64,000 nucleotides of DNA. Source: Nannochloropsis salina CCMP1776. Lineage: Eukaryota; Sar; Eustigmatophyceae; Eustigmatales; Monodopsidaceae. Below, one piece after another: positions 1-10,199 of this stretch (within the stretch, counting starts at the first letter, position 1; each line of letters starts with the position of its first letter). Location: contig SDOX01000017.1 in NCBI GenBank assembly GCA_004565275.1, positions 229,898-293,897 on the forward strand, in the 5' to 3' direction. A program made the position numbers and the translations under genes. A model generated the notes under the pieces. The model was not told where the DNA came from. It was given only the letters and a program-made list of their open reading frames with translations, and searched no databases.

Positions 1-1
1 G

Positions 2-181
2 GAGGGAGGACAGGGGGTTCCACAGGGTGGCGATGACGGACAAGAACCTTCCAAGCTCGTGCAGCAACAGCGACAATGGGTCAACTGGGCGGCCTCTGGG
101 GTGGGATTGACCGGGGTCGGAGGGGGAGGTAGCGGCAGGAGGGCCACGTCGGGGGCGGTCGGGAGGAGAGGAGGCGCGTGA
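2..181 (+). CDS. 3' end of an unidentified protein gene (partial)
   Basis: The frame starting at base 2 stays open for 59 codons from the window edge to a TGA at 179-181, while the other two forward frames close earlier. The peptide has a Gln-rich stretch (KLVQQQRQWVNWAA) and then a Gly/Arg/Ser-rich tail. GC-rich codon use resembles the other genes of the window. No family can be named from this fragment. It could also be a chance open frame in GC-rich DNA. Confidence 0.4.
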   Translation, partial: EGGQGVPQGGDDGQEPSKLVQQQRQWVNWAASGVGLTGVGGGGSGRRATSGAVGRRGGA

Positions 182-615
182 GCGGGTGGGAGGGAACAAA
201 GGCCATGGAAGACGGGGAGAGGACCCCGGGGGCACATATTCTAACGAACGAAACAGGAGACGGAGTTTGTGAGGTGGCACAGCGTTACACGACTTGAGGG
301 CTTGACTTTACGATGGAGGCACAGCAACACATACTTGGCTGGATGTTGTAAATGTTTAAATGGCAAGGAAAGGAATATTTTGAGGACGGTGGATGTAAAA
401 GAGGAAGGAAATTGAAATGCGGTGCAGAGGCATCGGTCTCGATCTGTGTAAGAATGCTTCTCGGCGTTTCTTTTTCCAGAATTTTAACGTTATGTACAGG
501 TTGTTAGACAGGCGCCCCATCACGGTTCAAAGGTCGAAGCCATCCATCGCCACCGATTGCCGTGTCTTCCACGAGAGGTAAGAAGACAGTTACATCTATG
601 TACAATCATCATTCA
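182..615. other. Intergenic, 434 bp
   Basis: This interval separates the end of the partial + strand gene from the 3' end of the minus-strand Asterix gene, so it should hold two 3' UTRs. It becomes AT-richer after about 240. I see no RNA gene or repeat in it. Confidence 0.5.
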
Positions 616-1040
616 TCATTCCAAGAAGCTTTTGATGTATACCGTGTGGAATGCAAAAAGCATCGCTATACAGGCTCCGAAGAGAGTGCGACCGTCAAAG
701 GAGGAGTAGCGGACATTTGCTGCCGCTGAGCACAACATGAAAAGCGAAAGCCAGGCGCAGATCCTCAATCTCGTAAGGATACACAGTACTGCTAGGAACA
801 AGGAAAGTACACCAATTGAGTCGTACCTATAGGGTTCCTCCACGCTATCGCGGGCTCTACAGGAGAGTAAAGACAGAGAGTGACGAGTTGTAACATCGGA
901 AGTGCAATAGACAAAAGGGTGACATCCTTTTTATCAATACTTTGTGCGTACCGAAGGGAAAGATAGGGAAATATATGCTTGGAGCGCCGAGGGTCATGTG
1001 TACGTTGTTGTGGCTTTGGGGCGATGGTGGCTTGCTGCAT
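616..1040 (-). CDS. WDR83OS: Asterix/WDR83OS-like subunit of the ER PAT complex
   Basis: I read two exons: 952-1040 (ATG at 1040) and 616-856, joined across a 95-bp intron with a GTACGC donor and a pyrimidine-rich CTCCTGTAG acceptor. The phase-2 join makes a 109-residue protein, close to the 106 of human Asterix. It opens with a polar head containing the family-typical DPRR motif. Two or three short hydrophobic helices follow, including RLRICAWLSLF, which corresponds to the conserved KLKWCAWVAVY segment, and then a small Asn-containing turn. Asterix partners CCDC47 in the PAT complex, an intramembrane chaperone that protects polar helices during insertion at the Sec61 translocon. Exon 1 rests on phase and motif rather than transcripts; a different upstream Met is possible. 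Family assignment is fairly secure. Confidence 0.75.
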
Positions 1041-1714
1041 ATCTCGGATGGCCCCCCTTATCTCCTTCTGGACGGACAATCCTCTTCCTGTCCTTCCTTG
1101 TTGGAGACGTTTACAGAGGCTCGTGTACTCTATTGAAAATGCAAAGAATCCTGACGTGTCAGTTATATTCGGTACACTTTACGTGCCTCTAGTGCCCTGG
1201 CGGAACAACGCGGGGCGGGGCCGGCGCTGTGACAGTATGTGTCCGCCCGCTCGCACGGCCTCGCCGCCACACATCACGGAGAAAGAAGGCGGTCTGCCTG
1301 CCCCGCGTTTGGTTGCCATGCCGCCTCGTGCTGACTTGGATTTTTTTACACTGTGTGTTTTCACCACATGACATCCGTGCATTTGCGTCCATGGAGATCC
1401 TTTGCGTAGTATGTAAATGGCTGGGGGGGGCTGTTGCCTCCCTACCCTGTGCCCTCGCCGAGGAAGGGTGGGTGTGGTGGATGGCGCTGTCACGTGCAGC
1501 CTGGAGGTGTCGCACTTCCATCGTGATCCCTCTACTCGAATGTTACCTACATATGAAGTCCTATGAGGGGTCATGGAAGGGGTGGAAGCTTAATTTGCTC
1601 GGGCATACAACTCTGTCCCTCGTTTATCTCCCCACCCACCACCTCCCACGCAAACGCTTTTCCCTTCTCATCTCTTATATTAAAGGAGGCCGTAGCTCTT
1701 AACACACTGCCACC
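1041..1714. promoter_or_regulatory. Divergent promoter region between Asterix and RPS6
   Basis: The 674 bp between two start codons facing away from each other must hold both promoters and 5' UTRs. A pyrimidine-rich stretch (about 1617-1677) ending near 1680 precedes the RPS6 start, which resembles the polypyrimidine leaders of ribosomal-protein genes. The RPS6 ATG has a strong context, CTGCCACCATGA. No TATA box stands out. Confidence 0.45.
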
Positions 1715-2876
1715 ATGAAGGTAAGAAGTTTTATAAGGCTGTGTTGTACCGCTCACATTTTAGTCTCCCTGAAATGAAGAGGTTCTCATCGTCCCCTTCC
1801 CAACTCGCAGCTCAACATTGCCAACCCTCAGACGGGTCAGCAGCATGTGGTAGAAATTGACGACGAGAAGCGTCTGCGAGCATTCTACGACCGGCGTATT
1901 TCGCAGGAGGTGGACGGGGAACACATTGGGGACGAGTTCAAGGGCTATGTATTCAAAATCTCTGGCGGCAACGACAAACAGGGGTTCCCCATGAAGCAGG
2001 GCGTGCTCACCGACCAGCGCGTCCGTCTCCTCTTGCGCAAGGGCTTGTCCTGCTATCGAGCCCGCCGAAAGGGTGAGCGCAAGCGCAAGTCTGTCCGCGG
2101 CGCTATCGTCGGACCTGACCTGTCGGTGCTGAACCTAGTTTTGGTGAAGCGGGGGGAGGAGGATGTGGTCGGCCTCACAGACAGTGCGGTCCCTCGTCGC
2201 CTGGGCCCCAAGCGCGCGAACAACATTCGCAAGCTTTTCAACTTGTCCAAAGACGCAGACGTCACCACATATCCTGTTGAGCGCAAGTTTGAGAATAAGA
2301 AGGGAAAAACTATCGTCAAGAAACCCAAAATCCAGCGGCTCATCACACCCCTTCGTCTCCAGGTAAGGAGACGACGGGTGAAGTTATGTGAACGCGAATG
2401 CTGGGCTGATGTAAATTATAGATCGAAGCACTGAATGAGGTCGAGAAGATGATAATACACCATGTCACAGACCTGTTCTGAAAACGTTAGGCGGTTGGAT
2501 GGGGAATTTCGGTAGGAGACTAGCGGAAAGGGGTTGAATAAACCTTTTTACCTTCCTTTTGCCTTCCTCACCTGCTTCCTAGTACATGTGTGACACGACA
2601 TGCACCACTATCTGATCCGCCTCCTGCAATCACCGCTCTGACTGACGTCCTCGGCCGGGATCGTTTCTTGGCCATAACTCTAACCTTTTTTTACCGTACA
2701 CACAGCATAAGCGCCGGCGTTTGGAAGCGAAGAAGGCAGCCACGACAAAGGCTAAAGCTGAGGCCGCAGAGTACCATCGCATCTTCCAGCAGCGCCTCAA
2801 TGAACGGAAAGAGTCTCGCCGGTCCGCCATCTCCAAGCGTCGTTCCTCCAGACGTGCGTCTGCCAAGGTCGAATAA
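1715..2876 (+). CDS. RPS6: 40S ribosomal protein S6 (eS6)
   Basis: Three exons give 242 residues: 1715-1720 (ATG AAG only), 1811-2362 and 2706-2876. The introns are 1721-1810 (GTAAGA...CAG) and 2363-2705 (GTAAGG...CAG). The start [13 protein letters not shown] and the body ([34 protein letters not shown]) are typical of eukaryotic S6. The highly basic C-terminal helix ends in a Ser-rich tail ([13 protein letters not shown]), where S6 is phosphorylated by S6 kinases in other eukaryotes. The protein is part of the small subunit and contacts 18S rRNA. A two-codon first exon with the first intron right after the start is common in ribosomal-protein genes and can aid expression. Reading frame, length and ends all agree, so the model is secure. 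Confidence 0.96.
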
Positions 2877-3647
2877 ACCCTGCACACATCGTCGGAAATT
2901 GACAAAAAATATCAGGAAGTATGATTGTTGAGTTGAGCACTGGCGAGGTTTCTCGACACGATAGAGGTTAATCGATTGACGTAGTGAGGGAAGCAATGCA
3001 TCTTCAGCATTGGAGAAAGAAAGCACAGAAATGTGGTGCAGTGTTGGCGGTGTATTAGGCCCGCTCATACTCATGGAAAGTGAGGACAGGTGAGGACTTA
3101 AGCGCTGTGGGGATGGTCAGCAATGCTGGGGGTGCATTTGAACGAAGTCTCAAAGAAGAGAATAACCGAACACAACCAGCATCCCTCACCGAAGTTATTT
3201 TCCTCCACATGAGACTTATGTCTACCAAAAAATGGACGCAACCGATCCGTTGGCATGTTCCACATTAGACACAGTCGATTGAATACGGGAGCCAAAGGGT
3301 CCACGAGCACTTTCCTGGTTAGCACCAGGCATGGGGCCCCACCGCCGAGGTGATCGCAAAGCTACCCGGATTTGGCGAGAGTAAACCCTGATCATGTCCT
3401 CTTCCCTCACGTTCGTACACTTGCCTGCCTCCCTTTGCGTGCCCCGGTCATGGGACACGACCCGCGCAGAAATTTGGGTGTAGCTTGGTGAGCACGTGAA
3501 TTATGGCGGACATTACGCATCGCCTTGATTCATTTTTGGAGCCCACACACACTCACCGTAGAGGAAACTCGCACCTCGCGCCAAGCTTCCTTTCCCATCA
3601 CCGACAAACCTCGCCTTCACAGTCAGGGGGTGCCAGCAGCCTATAAA
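2877..3647. other. Intergenic, 771 bp
   Basis: Holds the RPS6 3' region and the upstream region of the dehydrogenase gene. Open frames here are short, overlap on both strands and show no domain. The sequence CTATAAAATG overlaps the dehydrogenase start codon itself, so its TATA-like part is probably coincidental. Confidence 0.5.
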
Positions 3648-4953
3648 ATGAGCCCTTGGAAAGAAACCGTCGCAGACGTATGGGCGCACATCTACGGCTT
3701 TATACAATGTGTAGGGGCCATTCTTTGGTCACTGGTTTTACTCCAGGTCGAATATTTTGACCTTCTATTCCCTAAACGGAAGAGCTTCCGCGGCGAGACT
3801 ATACTAATCACAGGTACGCGACACCCGCCTTTCGAGTGAGCTTATCAGCCGCTTAATGCTAATTTTGTTGCTATGTAAAATACCATGGATTGTTTCTTGC
3901 TATTGCTGATAAGTCTTCCGCTTCTCTTGTTCACAGGCGGTGCAAGCGGCATAGGACGTCTCATGGCCTTAAAGGTGAATTTTTAATAAGAGGGGTGACG
4001 GGGGAAGCGGGGCTGCAAATAATTGGCCACTGATAGATTGTTGTGCTTTGTTTGTGATGATTGGCCGCCGTGTGCGTGCTGTTCACGTCACAGCCTGGGC
4101 TAGAATTCACACCTTCCTTCTTAGCCCGCAAGCGCTCTACCCTCATGGATTTGCACATCTGCTCCTGTTTTATTTCTCCTCACGACAGTTTGCAGCCTAT
4201 GAAAATACCACCATCATCATTTGGGACCTGAATGAGGGAGCCATGAAGGCCGTAGCGCGGGAAGTCGAAGGCATTGGCGCCCGGGTCTTCACCTACAAGG
4301 TGGACGTGAGCAAGCGGGAGCGCGTCTACGAGGTGGCGAAGCAGATGCGAAAAGACGTCGGGAAAAGCGTGAGTGTGCTGGTGAATAATGCAGGCATTGT
4401 GGCCGGCAAGCCTTTTTTGGAAGGGGACGACGCTTACTCGCTCAAGACCATGGAGGTGAACGTGATCGCCCACTTCTGGACGATCAAGGCCTTCTTGCCG
4501 GCCATGGTGGAGGCCAATCACGGGCACATCATCACCGTGGCGAGCACGGCGGGTCTGGTGGGAGTGGACGGGCTGGCTGACTACTGCACGAGCAAGGCGG
4601 CGGCCATCTCTTTCCACGAGGGAATTCGCACCGAAGTGCGACGCTTGAAACGCCCGGGCATCCGCATGACCCTTGTCAACCCCTACTTTATCGACACGGG
4701 CATGTTCACCGGCGCAAAGACCAAGGCACCCATCCTCTTGCCGATCCTGCAACCTGAATATGTGGCGACCTCCATCATCGACGCGGCAGAGAAAAACAGG
4801 AACTTGCTGAACCTGCCCCGGTACACATACATCCTGATGGTGACCAACGGCGTGCCGGCCTTGGTTCGCGATTTTATTTACGACTTTATGGGCATCGGAG
4901 AGAATATGGCGGACTTCAAGCAGACACGGACAAAGTCGCTGAAGGAGCAGTAG
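3648..4953 (+). CDS. Membrane-anchored short-chain dehydrogenase/reductase (SDR16C/RDH10-HSD17B11 type)
   Basis: Exons 3648-3813, 3937-3974 and 4189-4953 give 322 residues. The first intron splits the nucleotide-binding motif TGGASGIG (55-62). The classical SDR set is complete: NNAG at 134-137, catalytic Asn159, Ser187, Tyr200 and Lys204 (YxxxK). Asp81 at the end of beta-2 suggests NAD(H) preference. Residues about 15-40 form one hydrophobic helix (VGAILWSLVLLQVEYF), followed by KRKSF, as in ER or lipid-droplet anchored SDR16C enzymes acting on retinoids, steroids or other hydrophobic alcohols. The substrate cannot be told from sequence. The first ATG of the open frame is at 3648 and was chosen because it leaves this anchor complete. 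Intron positions follow GT-AG and phase. Confidence 0.9.
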
Positions 4954-5896
4954 GTTGATGGGGGGGGGAAGGACAAGGATGCCCGGCGTTAAAGGGAGGG
5001 ACACGCACGCGCAACGTTTCCCGACCTCCGCCACTGGGTAGTGCTTGTCACAACAAAGCAACACGTCAGGAAACCAAAGACAAAATTGCGGTCCAAAATG
5101 TAGATAGTACATGGTATGAGAGGGGCAACAGAAAGAGAGCGGAGGCTGTGTGACGCAGAGGGCGGCCAGGAGGATGGATCGAGGATGGGGGCAGCGAGGG
5201 CGTAGTGTGGTAGGGATAGGTGTCTGGAGCCTGATGGTTGAGAAGGCGAAAGCCCCGCCCGATTCGAGTAGGCTGTCTCGTACCGGCTCGCACGTGACAA
5301 TATGAAATGATATCCAGTAAATTAAATGACAAATGCACACCATTGAGCGATGCGGGGGGATGGGGACACGAGGAAGTGCTGTATGCACCGAGGAGGGGGA
5401 CGAGGTAGACCAGTTTTGAGGGAGCGAGAGAAGAGTGCGAGCGCCGCCAACGTTTCGTGTCCAAAGCTACCGATGATAAGGTTAGGGGCGTGTCCGCGTG
5501 TACGGTGAAAAGATGAGAAAGAAACATTTACCCCTTGAAAACGGCCCGGACTTCCAAGCTTGTCGAGACGGCCATCACTCACTGGCGATGCCTGGTCCGA
5601 ATCACGGGCCTCCGCATCATTGTACGTGAGCCCATCATGAAAGTAAAGTATGCGGTGCAACCACCACGTTCTACCCAGAGAGTCGATGCATTGAGTGGGA
5701 GAAGACACACGAAAGGAGCCAAACGGGCAGCGCGACGGGGTTCCTTACATTTTCCTGGTTACCCTAACCACGCTCTCTCCATCGCGCGCGTCCTCGACCC
5801 AAGCAATGCACAAGACCGCGTCTGCTTCTCCCTCTACGCCCATACCGACCGTCTGATACCCCACCCCCACCGAACCGCGTGCAGCGATACGAGAGT
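4954..5896. other. Convergent intergenic region, 943 bp
   Basis: Lies between the 3' ends of the dehydrogenase (+) and the P2 gene (-). Several overlapping open frames exist on both strands but none shows a domain, consistent composition or a plausible start, so I take them as chance. No hairpin, repeat or RNA gene was noticed. Confidence 0.5.
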
Positions 5897-6491
5897 TTAG
5901 TACCCGTCTCCGCCCTAAAATACGAAGGAGAGAGAAACGGGCACGGTACAATGACATGAGAGTGGTGCGTGTGATGTAAACCTTCTTTCCCAGCATCTCC
6001 GCATGTGCTCACCCCGAACATGTCCATGGCACCTCCGAGGTCTGCCTCCTCCTCCTCTTTCTCCTCCTGCGGAAATGGAAAGCCGAATGGTCAAATGATC
6101 AAATGACAAATAAACGCTTGTCTCATGATGTCAATGAAAGTCGAAACACGTCCCTTGATCCTGACGAACCCCGCATCTTCCCTGATCCGTATCACCACCG
6201 AGTAGCACCCACCTTCTTCGCAGCTGCCGGTGCAGCATCGCCTCCCGCGGCTGCTGGCGCCGCCCCACCGCCACCTCCACCGCCACCTCCACCCATAGAA
6301 ACGCTTTTCAACTTTTCCTTTCCATCCTTGAGCAGCTCCTCTACGTCCTTGCCCTCCATCTCCTTCAGCAAGAGCTCTACCTGCGCGGCATCAGCCTCAC
6401 CTCCTGCGGATGCAATGACTGAGGTAATGTCATCTGCACTCGGGTCCTTTCCTCCAAGTTTCAGCAATAAGTATGAGGCCACGACATTCAT
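5897..6491 (-). CDS. RPLP2: 60S acidic ribosomal protein P2
   Basis: Three exons read on the minus strand: 6213-6491, 6013-6066 and the tiny 5897-5914 (five codons plus stop), for 116 residues. The start MNVVASYLLLKLGGKDPSADD and the alpha-helical N-domain are P2-type. A run of ten Gly and an Ala-rich hinge (about 66-90) follow, then an acidic stretch EEKEEEEADLGG. P1/P2 form the lateral stalk that recruits elongation factors to the 60S subunit. The C-terminus built by the last exon, GGAMDMFGGGDGY, departs from the DDDMGFGLFD end of animals and fungi, which is the part that contacts elongation factors and toxins. The 18-bp last exon is supported by the acceptor TTTTAG, phase and stop but needs a transcript. 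Confidence 0.9.
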
Positions 6492-7027
6492 GTTTCTGTG
6501 GGTTGTAAAGAGAAGTAAGATTGCCGCGTGAGGTATCGCTGGCTTGCCTTCTTCCTTCTAGCGCAGTAAAACATTGTGAGGCTATCACTGAAAGGGCAGC
6601 TTTCACACCTTGTAGCGTCATCGACACAAAAACACAACCTTTATTATGTAAATGACCTGTTGACCAAGCTCTTCGGCATTTGCGGAGTAGTTTCGCTGGA
6701 AAACAGTGGTATAAGTGCCCAGCAAATGACGGCCACAGAGGTTGTCGCTTCTCTGGCGCAGAAGCCGAAACGCGGGCCATAGTATGGCTCACGTGAAAGC
6801 AATAGACAACAAACATTGTAAAGGAAAAAGTCAACACATATTTAATACGATTTCATACATTCCTCTCGTCTTTTGTTCGCAGACTACGAGGAGAGGACAC
6901 AAATCAGGCCACTGTCTTATCCGTTTTGCTGCCTGTGTCAACTTTTTTTTCCCCATCAAGGGCAACAGCAATTCTGACACGTAAGGGTAGGAGCACCAGG
7001 AGTAAAGTCGTCGCGAAGGGCATTTTG
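6492..7027. promoter_or_regulatory. Divergent promoter region between P2 and RF3
   Basis: 536 bp between two outward-facing starts, so both 5' UTRs and promoters lie here. It is AT-richer than the flanking genes. Open frames inside are short and unconvincing. No specific element can be named. Confidence 0.4.
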
Positions 7028-9340
7028 ATGGCTTCAAAGCGATACTATGCCGCCATGTTATTACTCCTAGCACTCTTGCTTTGCTGCCATGTCACGGCTT
7101 TTTTCCCCATTTCGTCGGCGTTGGATTTGAGGCACCGCGTGAGCCCCGTTTGCTCATCCGAGATGCTCGAAGCTATCTCACCTACGGAGAATTTAGCAAA
7201 GGGTAAGGATACAAACTTGTTTGAAGCCAAATAAGTCCTGTAGGACATCTTTTTATTTCCAGCTTTGGTCACGATCACCTTTCTCTTATATACAGAGGCG
7301 ATCCAAACGGTGGTTTCTGACAAGACAAAAAGCAAGGTCCTAGAGCGTCGTACTTTCGCAATTATCTCGCATCCTGATTCGGGCAAAACCAGTAAGTGTG
7401 CAGGAACCCTGCTAAGATGGATCGTGTCGAACGCAATTGTTAATAAGTTGGTGAGGTCCTGGTCGATGGCTCGTTTCGTCCTCCCCTCCCATGTTTTGTG
7501 GATACGCAGTAGATTCCAAGGGAAAATGCATTGACTTTCTAAGTTTGGGACCGAATATGTCACTACTCTTTTATTTCGCTCAACACGATTATAGCTTTGA
7601 CAGAGAAGCTGCTACTCTACGGAGGAGCCATTAACGAAGCGGGCGCTGTTCGCTCTCGGGCATCGCAGCGCAAGACTCAGTCCGACTTCATGGAGATGGA
7701 GAAGCAGCGCGGCATCTCTATCAGTTCCACGGTCCTTACATTCGATGTGAGTCGCTGTATGGGCGTGTCCATTGCGGGGGGGCTAGCGAGGTGCTGAAAA
7801 CGGTGCTCCGCTCTATTGGAATGCCATGGTCCTTCTCGAAGCCCGCGGGCTGGCGATCAGGAGCACCAAGCTGGCCTTTTTGCGACCGTGCGCGTTATGT
7901 AACCTCTCATATCCTTCTTGGGCCCGTGCGCTTCCTGACCATGAACAGTACTCAGGCTTTCAAATAAACCTTCTGGACACGCCGGGCCACGCTGACTTCG
8001 GAGAGGACACCTACCGCACCCTCAGCGCTGCCGACAACGCACTCATGCTCGTGGACGCTGGAAAAGGGCTCGAGGCCCAGACCAGGAAGCTTTTCGAAGT
8101 CTGTCGCCTCCGGGGGCTGCCCATCTATACGTTCGTCAACAAGATGGACCGACCAGCCAAGGGCCCCGTGGAGCTGGTGGACGAGATCGAGAGGGAGATG
8201 GGCCTGGAGGTGGTGCCCATGGTCTGGCCGATCGGCGACGGGGAGGACTTCAAGGGTGTGTACGACCGAAAGGCCCGGGTCGTGCACCTGTTCGAGAGGC
8301 AGGGCCGCAAGGAGAAGGCCGCCGCCTTGGATGCGCTCCCTTTGTCGGACCCGGGCTTGCCCAAGCTGCTGGGCTCGACGCTCTTCGCGCAGTTGGAGGA
8401 GGACGTGGAGCTCTTGGACGCCTTGATGCCCTCGTTGGATGTGGCGAAGGTGATGCGGGGGGAGCAGACCCCTATGTTTTTCGGCTCGGCCATGTCCAAT
8501 TTCGGCGTCGCGCTCTTCCTGAACAAATTTCTCGCCATCTCCGAGCCTCCCGCGCCGCGAGAGACGACGGCAGGATCGATCGGGCCCGAGCACCCCGAGT
8601 TCACAGGCTTTGTTTTCAAGCTGCAGGCGAACCTGAATCCAAAGCACCGGGACCGCGTGGCATACGTGCGGATTTGTTCGGGCAAATTCGAGAAGGGAAT
8701 GAAGGTCTCGCACTCCCGCCTCAGGGGCCGGCAGGTCAACCTCGCCCAGGCGTCCATGCTGTTCGGGCAAGACCGGGAGACCATCGAAGAGGCGTATCCT
8801 GGGGACGTGGTGGGGCTGAACAACCCCGGTCTGTTCGCCATCGGCGATTCGATTTACACGGGTCCCAAGACAGTCCGGTTCCCAGGCATCCCCTCCTTCT
8901 CTCCTGAGGTCTTCGCCTACATATTCAATCCATCGGCGGGGAAATATAAGAGCTTCAAGAAAGGTATCGACGAACTTTTGGAAGAGGGGGCGGTGCAGTT
9001 GCTGTACGAGAGGAACGACGAGGGGAAGACGTCGCCGATCCTAGCCGCGGTCGGCCCCCTGCAGCTGGAGGTCGTCTCGTACCGAATGAAAGAGGAATAT
9101 GGCGTCGAGACCCGCCTCGAGCCTCTGACGTTTACAGCTGCACGGTGGTCGGAGGCCACGTGGGAGGACATCGACAGGGCCGATGCGGAGGGCTTGATTT
9201 TCGGTGCCATGAAGTGTAAGGATCGATGGGGCAGACCTGTGCTCCTATTCCGGAACGACTGGAAGATCAATCAGGTTGTGGATGAGGCACCATATCTAAA
9301 GCTGATACCGTGGGCATTTGCGCCTGACGAAGAAAGATAG
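7028..9340 (+). CDS. prfC: Peptide chain release factor 3 with plastid-type leader
   Basis: Four exons (7028-7202, 7296-7391, 7595-7746, 7949-9340) code for 604 residues. It is a bacterial-type RF3, the GTPase that recycles RF1/RF2 after termination. The G motifs are SHPDSGKT (83-90, completed across intron 2), DTPGH (151-155) and NKMD (205-208). The RF3-specific switch-1 region [19 protein letters not shown] and the C-terminal RF3 domain ([19 protein letters not shown]) are present. The N-terminus, a hydrophobic core [10 protein letters not shown] then [10 protein letters not shown], is a signal peptide with a TA/FF junction. In algae with complex red plastids this sends proteins into the plastid. 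The acceptor and donor sites all keep frame. The enzyme is probably for plastid translation; endosymbiotic (cyanobacterial or other bacterial) origin cannot be decided without a tree. Confidence 0.93.
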
Positions 9341-10106
9341 AAGCGCAAAAAATGATGGATAGATAGGAAGGAACAATGAAGCAGCTTCTTTTCGGAGGTA
9401 CCGGTCATATTTTGTTTTCATGCGAATGATAGCATGTATAATAAGTGAAACACAATCATCCCACCACAAAGAAAAATAAACACTTTGGTGTGGGATATTT
9501 CTGTCAATTTCAGGGTTACGATTACAGGCGAGGACTGGAGCAGCTGATGACTGTGTTCTTGGAGGTGAAGAGGCTCTCAAGCCATGAAGACGACCCGCAA
9601 TTCGTAACTTTTATTTGCTATGTTTGGAGATGTTGCGATCACAGATTCCCTTATGAAATCTGTATCACGTGCAACGAGACAGATGTGGTGAAGATTGTAT
9701 AGTTTAATCTCGCGAACAACGGCCTTCACGCAAATTGCAAACTTACTTGAAGCCATCTTTTTTAAACCCATGGCGCACAATACCAAAAAACATAGCCGAT
9801 CATAAAAAAATACTCACAAATTTGTTCATTGCGTCTTACTGTCCCGGAATTCTATTATGTCAACGACATCCAACCATCTTTGATGTGTAGTTACAAATTC
9901 GCAGCACGCAAATACTTCGCAATCAATGTCTATCTATGCCACTTTCGTTCCGCAAAGTCCTTCCCTCCTCCATTTAAGCACTTCATTGAGAATTCCTTTC
10001 CCTCAAATCTCCGAAGTCAATGGTCGACATAATAATTATTTTTCTTAGGTGGATAAACAGAGTCTCAATCTCGAGCCGATGATTGTTTTCCATGTCCCTT
10101 CAAGAG
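9341..10106. other. Convergent intergenic region, 766 bp
   Basis: Lies between the RF3 stop and the last stop of the inhibitor gene, and is AT-rich. I searched it by eye for a third copy of the duplicated inhibitor exon and found none. Short open frames show no domain. Confidence 0.5.
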
Positions 10107-10199
10107 TTAGCCTTGCGAGGGAGCAACTACAACCTTGTTATCTTCGTCCACGAAGACGCGAACTCGCTCAAGCCTGTAATCCATGGTGCAAGGACTATT
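10107..10199 (-). other. Alternative last exon B of the inhibitor gene (P1 = Met)
   Basis: The acceptor is CCAATTACAG and the exon has 31 codons ending in TAA, exactly as long as exon A. The product is NSPCTMDYRLERVRVFV, then DEDNKVVVAPSQG. The expected P1 is Met, as in barley CI-2, which suits subtilisin, chymotrypsin or elastase-like proteases. P3 is Cys instead of Thr. Confidence 0.8.

Noticed and set aside
7-114. Alternative forward frames at the window start
   Set aside because: They close earlier than the frame kept as a partial gene.
3642-3650. TATA-box-like CTATAAAATG before the dehydrogenase
   Set aside because: It overlaps the start codon; a transcript starting downstream of it would lose the only good ATG and membrane anchor.
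4180-5388. 402-codon minus frame opposite the dehydrogenase
   Set aside because: It lies antisense to well-supported SDR exons, is His/Arg-rich without a domain, and runs on into intergenic DNA.
9341-10106. A third copy of the duplicated inhibitor exon
   Set aside because: No sequence matching the DYRLxRVRVFV core was found on either strand.
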